63,490 bases of DNA, from assembly GCF_001594005.1 (NCBI RefSeq), contig NZ_LTBA01000014.1, forward strand, positions 1 to 63,490, given 5' to 3'. The DNA comes from Clostridium tepidiprofundi DSM 19306. GTDB lineage: Bacteria; Bacillota; Clostridia; Clostridiales; Clostridiaceae. This document shows positions 17,286 through 25,734 of the stretch, in pieces. Below the pieces are notes generated by a model. That model was not told where the DNA came from, searched no databases, and saw nothing but the letters and a program-made list of their open reading frames with translations. Numbering within the stretch: position 1 is the first letter of the stretch; each line of letters begins with the position of its first letter. The position numbers and the translations under genes were made by a program.

Positions 17286-17469
17286 ATTCATAACTTCGTG
17301 AAAATTGTCGAAATTTTTAAGAGGCTGTGTTTCGGGGTTATTTGAGGTTATGTTTATATTTTTAAAGTTGGGGAAAATATAAAGTATTGATGTTGTGAAG
17401 TTGCAGAACAAATGATTGTAAATTTGAAAAACTACTTGATCAATTATTTATGTACAAGGAGGAGAGAAA

Positions 17470-18717
17470 ATGGGTAGTATAATTAAAAAGTGGAATCAAA
17501 TTAGTCTAGTGAAAAGAATTATTATAGGTCTTATTATTGGTATTATTTTAGCTAAGACTATTCCTAATCAAGCTAAGGTAGTTGTTATTTTTGGGTCTTT
17601 ATTTGTTGGGGCGTTAAAAGCTGTTGCACCTATTCTCGTGTTTTTTTTGGTAATGGCTGCTATATCACAACACAAGAGTGGGCAAAAAACTACTATGAAG
17701 TCAATCATTTTTTTGTATCTAATAGAAACATTTTTGGCTGGTCTTGTTGCGGTTGTTGTAAGTTCAACATTTCCAGTAACATTAAAATTAGGAGAAAGTA
17801 TTAAGAATGTTGCAATTACACCGCCTGGTGGAGTTACAGAAGTATTGAAATCACTGTTAATGAATATTGTTGATAACCCTGTAAAGGCACTTTACAATGC
17901 AAATTACATAGGTGTTCTGACTTGGGCTGTACTTATGGGAATTGCTCTAAAAGGTGCACCAGAGTCTACTAAGACAATGATTAGTGAAGTTTCAGAGGCT
18001 CTATCTAAAGTTGTAAGATGGGTTATCAATTTAGCACCATTTGGTATTATGGGACTTGTTTTTGCTTCGATTGCTACAAGTGGTTTTGGAGCTTTGCTAA
18101 GCTATGGTAAATTGTTGCTTGTATTAGTTGGATGTATGTTATTTATGGCTCTTGTTGTTAATCCTATTATTGTATTTATTAATATTCGTCAGAATCCATA
18201 TCCGCTTGTACTTAAGTGTCTAAAAGAAAGTGGAATAACAGCATTTTTCACACGTAGTTCAGCAGCAAATATTCCAGTAAATATGAGCCTTTGTGAGGAA
18301 TTAGGCTTGGATGAAGATTCTTATTCTGTATCAATTCCTCTTGGTGCCACAATAAATATGGCAGGTGCAGCTATTACTATTTCTGTGTTAACGCTTGCCG
18401 GAGTTCATACACTTGGTATTCATGTGGATATTGGAACAGCTCTAATACTTAGTTTACTTTCAGCTGTAAGTGCTTGTGGTGCCTCTGGTGTAGCTGGTGG
18501 ATCATTATTGCTTATTCCGCTTGCATGCAGTTTGTTTGGTATTCCAAATGATGTAGCAATGCAGATTGTTGGTGTAGGATTTGTTGTTGGTGTTATACAA
18601 GATTCTTGCGAAACTGCATTGAATTCATCAACTGATGCACTTTTAACTGCTACAGCTGAGTTTTCAGAATGGAGAAAAGAAGGAAAGCCAATTGTTATTC
18701 CTAAAAAATCATTATAA
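17470..18717 (+). CDS. sstT: Na+/serine-threonine symporter SstT
   Basis: 415 residues, dicarboxylate/amino-acid:cation symporter family, with the SstT-type N-terminus ([20 protein letters not shown]). Characteristic blocks are [26 protein letters not shown] (the sodium and substrate binding signature), [12 protein letters not shown] and [15 protein letters not shown]. It imports serine and threonine with sodium in the cytoplasmic membrane. ATG 17470 follows AAGGAGGAG. It is a single-gene unit with its own strong promoter and terminator. Length and motifs agree well with the family, so the call is firm. Confidence 0.93.
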   Translation: MGSIIKKWNQISLVKRIIIGLIIGIILAKTIPNQAKVVVIFGSLFVGALKAVAPILVFFLVMAAISQHKSGQKTTMKSIIFLYLIETFLAGLVAVVVSSTFPVTLKLGESIKNVAITPPGGVTEVLKSLLMNIVDNPVKALYNANYIGVLTWAVLMGIALKGAPESTKTMISEVSEALSKVVRWVINLAPFGIMGLVFASIATSGFGALLSYGKLLLVLVGCMLFMALVVNPIIVFINIRQNPYPLVLKCLKESGITAFFTRSSAANIPVNMSLCEELGLDEDSYSVSIPLGATINMAGAAITISVLTLAGVHTLGIHVDIGTALILSLLSAVSACGASGVAGGSLLLIPLACSLFGIPNDVAMQIVGVGFVVGVIQDSCETALNSSTDALLTATAEFSEWRKEGKPIVIPKKSL

Positions 18718-18734
18718 AATGGAGTAACTTTTAA

Positions 18735-18784
18735 GGGCTCATCTAAGCTTAGAAAATTTACATCTTAGATGAGTCCTTTTTTAG
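18735..18784 (+). terminator. Intrinsic terminator of sstT
   Basis: GGGCTCATCTAAG pairs with CTTAGATGAGTCC (one G-U pair) and is followed by six T residues. Confidence 0.9.
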
Positions 18785-18827
18785 AACTTTTATATATTAA
18801 TGGATACTTTGTTGTTAGTGAGAATGT

Positions 18828-19451
18828 TTAGTAAGTTGAATCACTTTCTTTTTCACTTTCTTCCCTAATTATATATATAGCTTTTTTAGAGAGTTCTTTT
18901 ATCTTATTTAATTCATCACGAATCCTATATACTGGTTTTACAGAATCAAAATCCTTTCTGTAATTTTCAGAAGATATAATGTAGGTATTTATAAGGCCAC
19001 TTCTGTGAAGTATTTCTTTTAATATTTTAATTTCCTCAGGTGATAGTTTACCGTCGGTATCATAACAACAATCGCTTAATCTCATAAAATAATACGATAA
19101 AAATGAATAGTCCGATATATTTAATTTGAAATTAAGCATTGACATACGATTCATAATTTCGGTTGCTGGTCGTATTTTATCACTTGTGCGAAATAAGTAG
19201 TGCCCAGTTTTATCTATTTCTTTATATTCACCTTCAGTTGTAAAAAGATCTTGTTTAACATCTTCCATTATATTGCAGTATATACTTAAGCAATTGTAAA
19301 AAGTTTTTTGTTGACTTAATGTATTATATAGGCAAAGTATAGCTACTAAAATTGCTATAGCTAATGCTGAAAGCAGTATTTTTTTTGCCTTATCTTTTAT
19401 TATGATTATTAAAATTATTAAAATAACTAATGAAAGTTTTAGCCACTGCAT
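18828..19451 (-). CDS. Membrane-anchored protein, unknown function
   Basis: 207 residues from ATG 19449-19451, chosen because GGGGAGGA lies nine bases upstream. A longer frame to 19565 would run through the palindromic repeat at 19492-19604 and is an artefact. Two adjacent hydrophobic helices (about 2-17 and 22-40) are followed by a charged helical domain that includes CCYDTDGKLSPEEIKILKEI, which has an EF-hand-like look (DTDGK...E), and a C-terminal coiled-coil stretch. The calcium idea is weak because the loop is short. No family is recognised and no operon partner is seen. Confidence 0.5.
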   Translation of the reverse strand: MQWLKLSLVILIILIIIIKDKAKKILLSALAIAILVAILCLYNTLSQQKTFYNCLSIYCNIMEDVKQDLFTTEGEYKEIDKTGHYLFRTSDKIRPATEIMNRMSMLNFKLNISDYSFLSYYFMRLSDCCYDTDGKLSPEEIKILKEILHRSGLINTYIISSENYRKDFDSVKPVYRIRDELNKIKELSKKAIYIIREESEKESDSTY

Positions 19452-19491
19452 ATGACTAGTCCTCCCCAAAAATAGAATTAACATAAAATTT

Positions 19492-19604
19492 ATCGATTTT
19501 ACAAGATTCCCACTTCTATAAGTGGGAGATTGAAGATTTCGTTTCAGGTGGAGTAGAGTCTCCACCTGAAGTACCGATGTTTTGCTTTAGCAAAACGAGT
19601 TCAC
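19492..19604 (+). repeat. Palindromic MITE-like element, copy B (with extra hairpin)
   Basis: The left end ATCGATTTTACAAGATTCC, hairpin CCCACTTCTATAAGTGGG, and right part TTTTGCTTTAGCAAAA plus CGAGTTCAC match copies A, C2 and D. This copy also carries an internal perfect hairpin, TTCAGGTGGAG-N6-CTCCACCTGAA (about 19532-19569), absent from the others. Confidence 0.8.
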
Positions 19605-19823
19605 TAAATATACCTGTAATTAATTATAACACAAATTATATGATTATGTATATATTATTAAAATTAGAAATTTAATACTTAGAATTTTGATAGCATTATT
19701 GCACAAAACAGCGTATTTATTGCAAATTTACACACTCTCATATTTTTGATTATTTTCTATACAGCAAAGTTTGTTTATTATTAAATTATACTAAAACTAA
19801 ATGAAATGAAGGGGAGATATATT

Positions 19824-21524
19824 ATGGGAAATTATCAAAGAATTAATACGAAAAAACCAAAAGATATTGAAAATAAAAGAGCTTATTTAGTTGGAGGAGG
19901 AATTGCTTCATTAGCAGCCGCAGTTTATTTAATTAGAGATGGTCACATGAAAGGTGAACAGATTACTATACTTGAAGAAAGCAATATAGTAGGTGGTTCC
20001 ATGGATGGTGCTGGAAATGCAGAAGATGGATACATTATACGTGGTGGTAGAGAAATGGAAGAGCATTATGAGTGTACTTGGGATTTGTTTGCCAGCATAC
20101 CATCAATAGAGGATCCAAATAGAACTATACTTGATGAAGTTGTTGAAGTGAATAATTGGGATCCAAGTGTTGCAGCTTGCCGTGTTATTGAAAAAAGAGG
20201 TAAAAAATTAAATTCTACTACTCTTGGATTAAATAAAAGTCATATAAAACAGCTTGCAAAGCTTTCTATTGCGACAGAAGATGAACTTAAGGATATTACT
20301 GTTGAGCAGTTTTTCGATCCAACATTTTTAGAGACTGATATGTGGCTATATTGGCGTTCAATGTTTGCATTTGAGCCTTGGCATAGTGTTGTTGAAATGA
20401 AGCGTTACATGCAGCGTTTTATGCATTTGATGCCAGGAATGAGTAAATTAGAGAATATTTTATATTCAAGATACAATCAATATGATTCAATGATATTGCC
20501 TATAAAAAATTGGTTAAAGGATAAAAATGTTGTATTCGAATACAATACACAAGTAATTGATTTGGATATAGATATAACTGAAAATAAAAAGACAGTTACT
20601 GCTATTCATATTTTAAGAGATGGTAAGGAAGATATTATAAAAACTACTGAAAATGATTTGGTATTTGTTACAAATGGTTCAATGACTGAAAATTCAACAT
20701 TGGGAAGTATGGACAAAGCACCTGTGCTTAATACAACTGAAGGCGGATGCTGGAGATTATGGAAGAACATCGCTAAGAAAGATAAATCCTTTGGAAGACC
20801 AGAAGTATTTTGTTCGGATATAGACAAGACTAAGTGGGAGTCATTTACGATTACGTGCACAGATTCAAAAATGGCAGATATATTGAAAGATTTTACAGGA
20901 AGAGATCCTTATTCTGGTAGAGCAATTACAGGTGGAATTATAACTATAAAAGATTCAAGTTGGGGTATGAGCGTTACATGCAGTAGACAGCCACATTTTA
21001 TAAATCAACCTAAAAATGTTCTAGTTCTTTGGGCATATGGTCTTTTTGTGGACAATGAGGGAGATTATATTAAAAAGAAAATGAGTGAATGTACTGGTGA
21101 AGAGCTTATGAAGGAACTTTTATATCATTTAGGTGTCGATGAAGATGAAATGGAAGATATTCTTAAGACAGTTAAAGTTATACCTTGCATGATGCCATAT
21201 ATTACTAGTCAGTTTATGCCTCGTGTTAAAGGGGATAGACCAGAAGTAGTTCCAGAAGGTTGTGTAAATCTTGCATTTTTAGGTCAATTTGCAGAAGTTA
21301 AGGATGATTGTGTATTTACAGTTGAATATTCTGTTAGATCTGCAATTATGGCGGTATATAAACTTCTTAATCTTGAAAAGAAAGTACCAGAGATTTATCC
21401 ATCACAGTTTGATATAAGGGTAATAGCTAATGCAATAAAAACAATGCATGGTAATGAGCAAATTCCAGGAGAATTTATTATAAAGAAATTATTAAAAGAT
21501 ACTCACTATGAGGGAATACTTTAA
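19824..21524 (+). CDS. ohyA: Oleate hydratase
   Basis: 566 residues from ATG 19824; AAGGGGAG lies just upstream, so the in-frame ATG at 19806 is rejected. The Rossmann FAD motif is LVGGGIASLAAAVYLIRDG. The diagnostic RGGREMEEHYEC block carries the active-site glutamate, and YWRSMFAFEPWHSVVEMKRYM, SSWGMSVTCSRQPHF and GQFAEVKDDCVFTVEYS follow. The FAD enzyme hydrates the cis-9 double bond of oleic or linoleic acid to hydroxy fatty acids, detoxifying free unsaturated fatty acids at the membrane. Length agrees with the family. It is monocistronic, followed by a mosaic repeat and a convergent TetR gene that may regulate it. Confidence 0.95.
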   Translation: MGNYQRINTKKPKDIENKRAYLVGGGIASLAAAVYLIRDGHMKGEQITILEESNIVGGSMDGAGNAEDGYIIRGGREMEEHYECTWDLFASIPSIEDPNRTILDEVVEVNNWDPSVAACRVIEKRGKKLNSTTLGLNKSHIKQLAKLSIATEDELKDITVEQFFDPTFLETDMWLYWRSMFAFEPWHSVVEMKRYMQRFMHLMPGMSKLENILYSRYNQYDSMILPIKNWLKDKNVVFEYNTQVIDLDIDITENKKTVTAIHILRDGKEDIIKTTENDLVFVTNGSMTENSTLGSMDKAPVLNTTEGGCWRLWKNIAKKDKSFGRPEVFCSDIDKTKWESFTITCTDSKMADILKDFTGRDPYSGRAITGGIITIKDSSWGMSVTCSRQPHFINQPKNVLVLWAYGLFVDNEGDYIKKKMSECTGEELMKELLYHLGVDEDEMEDILKTVKVIPCMMPYITSQFMPRVKGDRPEVVPEGCVNLAFLGQFAEVKDDCVFTVEYSVRSAIMAVYKLLNLEKKVPEIYPSQFDIRVIANAIKTMHGNEQIPGEFIIKKLLKDTHYEGIL

Positions 21525-21540
21525 ATATAGTGCAGAGTTT

Positions 21541-22305
21541 ACTGGAAAATTAGGTACTAGGAGAAAGGTACTAGGAATTTAAAAACAAGGTAACAGGGAA
21601 AAGTAAGTTTGCTAGTTTACTAGGGGGCTAGAGAGCTAGGCGGCTAGTAATCCTCTAACTAAGTTACAATATGCTTTGGCGATTGGAGATTAGTGATTAG
21701 CGACTTTGGTTTAGTTTCCAATCTCCAATTTCCAGTACAGATTTGTGACTTGAAAACCAGCATCTTATTAGGTACCAGGAATTAGGTGCTAGGTTTTAAT
21801 CTCTAGCTAAGTCACAATTTGTTTTGCTAACTGGTGATTGGTGACTTTGTTTTAGTCTCTAGTTTCCAATCTCTAGTCCCCAGTCTTCAGTATAGATTTA
21901 CAACTTGAAAACTATTATCTATTTAAAAACAAAGTTTAAATATTAATATAAATCAAAGTAACAATCTGCTTTGGCGACTGGTGAGTGGTGATTAGCGACT
22001 TTATCTTAGTCTCCAGTACAGATTTGACATTTGTATGCCAGTATCTGTTTGAGGTACTGGAAATTAGGTGCTAGGATTAATCAAGTGTGCTAGTCTGCTA
22101 GAGGGCTAGACTGCTAGTGAAGATTTGTAATTTGATTACTGTGTAATTATAATCAACAGATGTTTTTGTATTGAATTTAAGAAATTGTATAACAATTTCA
22201 ACATTAACCGGAAACTAGCCCACTAGCAATCTAACTGACTGGCACTCTTTATTTAAGAAATTGCGGAGCAATTTCAACCACTACTATATTCCTTATTCAC
22301 TGTTC
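21541..22305 (+). repeat. Mosaic intergenic repeat I (about 765 bp)
   Basis: The block is made of short modules that recur at 45893-46905 (opposite strand) and 52163-52845 (same strand). Recurrent pieces include CAATCTGCTTTGGCGA, GATTAGCGACTTT, CTCCAGTACAGATTTG, CCAGTATCTGTTTGAGG, CTAGTCTGCTAGAGGGCTAG and AAATTGTATAACAATTT. CTAG and CCAG words recur densely, and the G+C content is visibly higher than in flanking DNA. No open frame spans it. It lies between ohyA and the convergent tetR gene. Confidence 0.85.
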
Positions 22306-22306
22306 T

Positions 22307-22879
22307 CTAATTAGTTATTTTTGTTTCAAAATTGCGAAGGTCTTTTTGCATATCGCCGCTTATTATTTTATCCAAATTTTCGACTATTTCTTCAGGAGAA
22401 TCTTTCATGTTGCTTTTAATCCATTCTAACAATAAGCCAACGAAAGCGAATTTATAAAAGTCTGTTATAAATTTTTTACCTTTTTCGGATATGTTTTTAC
22501 CTTCAGACAGTTCATTAATAACATCATAAACGAGATTAAAAACTTCATTATATAGATGAAATTCAAGGTACTCTCGTCCAATTGAGTGATAAGTATTTAA
22601 AACCATTTTTTCATTTTCTTTTAAATATTCTAACAGCTGCTTAAATCCTTTTTTCCAAGTTTTATAAGTTCTATTTTCTCCTATTGCATCGTGAACTTCA
22701 GTTTTAAAAATCCATTCTAATAACTCATACATATCATGAAAATGATAGTATAGAGTTCTTCTATTAACTCCACAACCATTTACTATATCATTTACTGTGA
22801 TTTTTGATAGAGGAGTAGTTTTCATGAGGTTTTTTAGCGATTTTGCTAAAGCTTTTTCTGTTAATTGTGACATATACAT
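22307..22879 (-). CDS. TetR/AcrR-family regulator
   Basis: 190 residues. The N-terminal helix-turn-helix (residues about 8-55) includes TPLSKITVNDIVNGCGVNRR and TLYYHFHDMYELLEWIF, a typical TetR DNA-binding pattern. The C-terminal ligand domain is helical and resembles the dihydroxyacetone-kinase-regulator type (TetR_C_8). ATG 22877-22879 follows AAGGGAGATG. A palindrome at 22899-22918 right upstream is its likely autoregulatory operator. By proximity it may control ohyA, or the antibiotic-response genes read in the opposite direction. The ligand is unknown. Confidence 0.85.
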   Translation of the reverse strand: MYMSQLTEKALAKSLKNLMKTTPLSKITVNDIVNGCGVNRRTLYYHFHDMYELLEWIFKTEVHDAIGENRTYKTWKKGFKQLLEYLKENEKMVLNTYHSIGREYLEFHLYNEVFNLVYDVINELSEGKNISEKGKKFITDFYKFAFVGLLLEWIKSNMKDSPEEIVENLDKIISGDMQKDLRNFETKITN

Positions 22880-22898
22880 CTCCCTTCTTAAAATTTAT

Positions 22899-22918
22899 AA
22901 ATGTAATTGAGTACATTT
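22899..22918. promoter_or_regulatory. Probable TetR operator
   Basis: AAATGTA (22899-22905) and TACATTT (22912-22918) form a perfect inverted repeat with a 6-bp spacer, 20 bp upstream of the tetR start. The right arm is also the first base block of the duplicated promoter segment, but the second copy at 27691 lacks the left arm. Confidence 0.55.
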
Positions 22919-22989
22919 AATTTAAATAAAGCTAAGAATAACTACAAAAATTTGATTATCGACTAATATTATACTATAATACTTTAGGA
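22912..22989 (+). promoter_or_regulatory. Duplicated promoter segment, copy 1 (before BceRS-like genes)
   Basis: A 78-bp segment nearly identical (three differences in the first 68 bases) to 27691-27768. It contains TTGATT, a 17-bp spacer and TATAAT, a near-consensus sigma-A promoter reading right, about 125 nt before the response-regulator gene. The copy at 27691 faces mprF. Confidence 0.8.
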
Positions 22990-23020
22990 ATATAAATACA
23001 AGATAAGATTTACATTCAAA

Positions 23021-23033
23021 CTTCAATTCGTAA
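23021..23033 (+). repeat. Solo terminal repeat of the 8110-8257 MITE
   Basis: CTTCAATTCGTAA is identical to the left inverted repeat of the MITE at 8118. No matching right end follows, so this is a relic or a chance match. Confidence 0.4.
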
Positions 23034-23112
23034 CATGAAAATATCTAAAAATAAATGATATAATATTTAGTTTTAAAAACGATTTTAAATACTAAAATTA
23101 GGGGGCGAATAA

Positions 23113-23781
23113 TTGTTTAATATAATGATAGTGGAAGATTGTGAGAATATAAGAAATGAACTTAGTTTATTACTCAAAAGAAAAGGGTACAATGTTATAG
23201 CACCTGTACAATTTGATAATATACCATTGACAGTTAAAGAAACAAATCCACATCTGATATTGCTAGACATAAATTTGCCTAATTATGATGGATTCAATGT
23301 ATGCACTAAAATTAGAAGTTTTTCAAATGTACCTATAATATTCGTTACTAGCAGAAATACTGATATTGATGAACTTATGAGTATAACATTGGGTGGAGAT
23401 GATTTTATAACAAAACCGTATAATACTTCAATACTTATTGCGAGAATATCTGCTATTCTTAGAAGAGCATATCCCAATTTAAAATCATGTGATATTATTG
23501 AACACAGAGGAGTTAAACTGAATATATTAACGAATAAGATAGAGTATAATTCTAAAGAGGTTGAGTTGACTAAAAATGAGTTTAAAATATTTTATTATCT
23601 TCTCACTAATAAGAGTAGAATTGTTTCAAGAGTGGATATTATTGAATATTTATGGGATAGTAAGTTATTTGTCAATGATAATACACTAACTGTAAATATT
23701 GCAAGAATTAGAGATAAACTTAAAATGTTAGGTGTTAATGATTTCATAAAAACAAAAAGAGGTCAAGGGTACAGCGTATGA
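23113..23781 (+). CDS. BceR-like response regulator
   Basis: 222 residues, starting with TTG 23113 behind AGGGGG. The receiver has phospho-acceptor Asp52 in LLDINLPNYDG and lysine in DDFITKPYN. The C-terminal winged helix ends in VNIARIRDKL and TKRGQGYSV. The stop overlaps the kinase start (ATGA), so the two are co-translated. Genes order regulator, loop-less kinase, BceA ATPase, BceB permease, which is the classical bacitracin/lantibiotic-sensing module. The likely target is the palindrome set at 24882-24915 in front of the transporter. Confidence 0.9.
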   Translation: MFNIMIVEDCENIRNELSLLLKRKGYNVIAPVQFDNIPLTVKETNPHLILLDINLPNYDGFNVCTKIRSFSNVPIIFVTSRNTDIDELMSITLGGDDFITKPYNTSILIARISAILRRAYPNLKSCDIIEHRGVKLNILTNKIEYNSKEVELTKNEFKIFYYLLTNKSRIVSRVDIIEYLWDSKLFVNDNTLTVNIARIRDKLKMLGVNDFIKTKRGQGYSV

Positions 23782-24788
23782 GTTTTTCGTGTTTTTTAAG
23801 GGACAAAATTCCAGAGATAATTTTAAATATGTTATGTTCTGTTATGTTGACGATTTTTTTACTTAGTATGGGTAACAATATATATGTATTATTCATAATT
23901 CTTGTAACATGGTATTTGATTTTAATGGTATTTTATATTGTTCAGTATATAATGAAAAAAAAGTATTATGATGAGATTATTGATACTGCTAAGAGATTAG
24001 ACAAAAAGTATCTTATTTCTGAGGTGATAAAAGAGCCAAGATATGCGGATGCATTAACGTATTATGTATTGCTTAAGATGGCTAATAAAGCTATGATTGA
24101 GGAAATAACTAATATCAAAAACGGGCGTAAGGATTATAAGGAGTGTATTGAACAGTGGGTACATGAAATAAAAACACCTATATCTTCAATAAAGCTTATA
24201 TGTGACAATAATAAATCTGATATTTCCAGAGTAATTTTATTAGAGCTAGAAAATATAAATAATTTTGTTGAGCAAGTATTGTTTTATGCTCGTAGTGAGA
24301 ATGTAGAAAAAGATTATCTTATAAAAGAAATATCGCTGCAGAGTTGCGTTGATGCTGTTGTTCTTAGAAATAAGCATATGTTTATACAAAATAATATTGA
24401 AATTGAGCTATATGAACTCGATAAAAGTGTATATTCAGATAACAAATGGATAGAATTTATTATTAATCAGTTGCTTATTAATTCAATAAAATATAGAAAT
24501 GATACGTTTCCAAAAATTAAAATATATGCAGAGCAAATAAGAAATAGTGTGAGTCTTGTAATAGAAGATAATGGAATTGGAATTCCAGAAAGTGAATTAT
24601 CAAGGGTTTTTAATAAGGGGTACACAGGAATTAATGGAAGAAACAACAAAAGTTCAACTGGTATGGGTTTATATCTTTGCAAGAGATTATGTGATAAGTT
24701 GGGACTTGTAATTAAAATCATATCTGTTAAAGATAAATATACAAAAATTTCAATAATTTTCCCGAAAGGAAGTTTTACTGAATTGTAA
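23778..24788 (+). CDS. BceS-like intramembrane-sensing histidine kinase
   Basis: 336 residues. Two helices (about 15-31 and 35-58) are joined by only a few residues, so there is no extracellular sensor and the kinase must detect its stimulus through the BceAB transporter. His129 lies in WVHEIKTPISSIKL. The ATPase domain has NQLLINSIKYR, IEDNGIGIPE and STGMGLYLCKRL. The ATGA overlap with the regulator shows coupling. A terminator at 24853-24875 separates it from the transporter genes, which have their own operator region. Confidence 0.9.
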   Translation: MSFSCFLRDKIPEIILNMLCSVMLTIFLLSMGNNIYVLFIILVTWYLILMVFYIVQYIMKKKYYDEIIDTAKRLDKKYLISEVIKEPRYADALTYYVLLKMANKAMIEEITNIKNGRKDYKECIEQWVHEIKTPISSIKLICDNNKSDISRVILLELENINNFVEQVLFYARSENVEKDYLIKEISLQSCVDAVVLRNKHMFIQNNIEIELYELDKSVYSDNKWIEFIINQLLINSIKYRNDTFPKIKIYAEQIRNSVSLVIEDNGIGIPESELSRVFNKGYTGINGRNNKSSTGMGLYLCKRLCDKLGLVIKIISVKDKYTKISIIFPKGSFTEL

Positions 24789-24852
24789 ATATATTACTTT
24801 TACAAGTGAATATTGAAATTTCCATTTAACCAAAATGAGTTTGCTAGAATCA

Positions 24853-24875
24853 CGAGCCAATAGGGCTCTTTTTTT
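24853..24875 (+). terminator. Intrinsic terminator after the kinase
   Basis: GAGCC-AATA-GGGCTC with a following run of seven T residues ends the two-component transcript. Confidence 0.85.
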
Positions 24876-24881
24876 ATTATA

Positions 24882-24915
24882 TGTTACAAAAGTGTAACAT
24901 TATTGTAATGTTACA
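24882..24915 (+). promoter_or_regulatory. Triple half-site operator for the BceR-like regulator
   Basis: Three half-sites overlap as two palindromes: TGTTACA-AAAG-TGTAACA (24882-24899) and TGTAACATTA with TAATGTTACA across a 3-bp spacer (24893-24915). A -10 TATAAT lies near 24939, so the sites sit around -40 to -65, where BceR-type activators bind. Stimulus-dependent induction of the transporter is the likely outcome. Confidence 0.75.
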
Positions 24916-24966
24916 TCGATTTAATTGTTATACCAGTATTGTATAATTGAAAGTGAGGTGATAATT

Positions 24967-25734
24967 GTGGAAACAATATTAAGTATTAGAAATATTGAAA
25001 AATACTATGGTAATAAAGGAAATATATTCAAAGCTTTGGATGATATAAGTTTTGATATAAGTAAGGGTGAATTTGTAGGGGTGATGGGACCATCAGGTTC
25101 GGGGAAAACAACATTGCTTAATGTAATAGGAACTATTGATAATGTAAGTGCAGGACATATATATATTGAAAATAGGGATTTGACGGAGATTTCTTCTAAG
25201 AATATAGCAAAATTCAGACGTGAAAATTTGGGATTTATATTTCAGGATTTAAATCTTATAGATACATTAACAATCCATGAGAATATAGCTTTAGCACTTA
25301 CTATCAAAAAGTGTAAATCTAGTGATATCGATAATTTAGTAATAAAAGTATCTGAGCAACTTGATATTAGAAATATTTTAAATAAGTATCCATACCAGGT
25401 GTCGGGAGGTCAAAAACAAAGGGCAGCGTGTGCAAGGGCAATTGTTACAGAGCCTAAACTTATTCTTGCAGATGAACCGACAGGAGCATTAGATTCAAAA
25501 TCTGCACAAATGCTTATTGAAACTATTTCAGATATGAATAATAAATTAGGTGCAACGATAATGATGGTAACACATGATTCATTTACGGCAAGTTATTGTA
25601 GTAGGATTTTATTCATAAAAGATGGCAAGATTTTTACTGAACTGGTTAAGGGCGAAAGCACACGAAAACAGTTTTTCAAGCAAATTCTTGATGTGGTTGC
25701 TTTGCTTGGAGGTGATATTAGAGATGTATACTAA
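24967..25734 (+). CDS. BceA-like ABC transporter ATPase
   Basis: 255 residues from GTG 24967, preferred for GAGGTG seven bases upstream and because the family starts close to the ILSIRNIEKYYG strand. Walker A is GPSGSGKTTL, the Q-loop FQDLNLID, the signature VSGGQKQRAACARA, Walker B LILADEPTGALD and the H-loop VTHDS, as in the MacB/BceA subfamily. It powers the BceB permease, which frees lipid-linked cell-wall precursors from peptide antibiotics and signals flux to the kinase. The last 11 bases overlap the permease gene. Confidence 0.9.
   Translation: METILSIRNIEKYYGNKGNIFKALDDISFDISKGEFVGVMGPSGSGKTTLLNVIGTIDNVSAGHIYIENRDLTEISSKNIAKFRRENLGFIFQDLNLIDTLTIHENIALALTIKKCKSSDIDNLVIKVSEQLDIRNILNKYPYQVSGGQKQRAACARAIVTEPKLILADEPTGALDSKSAQMLIETISDMNNKLGATIMMVTHDSFTASYCSRILFIKDGKIFTELVKGESTRKQFFKQILDVVALLGGDIRDVY

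Noticed and set aside
17292-17469. Riboswitch or T-box in the sstT leader
   Set aside because: The leader is long, but I see no GGTGGNACCGCG T-box sequence and no known aptamer core.
18828-19565. Longer version of the membrane protein starting at 19565
   Set aside because: The first 38 codons would translate the palindromic element B. The ATG at 19449-19451 has a proper GGGGAGGA site.
21541-22305. CRISPR array
   Set aside because: The repeated words are irregular in length and spacing and there are no uniform repeat-spacer units and no cas genes.
25622-25723. N-terminal extension of the BceB-like permease
   Set aside because: It lies inside the ATPase gene in another frame. The start at 25724 has GGAGGTG and the usual BceB N-terminus.
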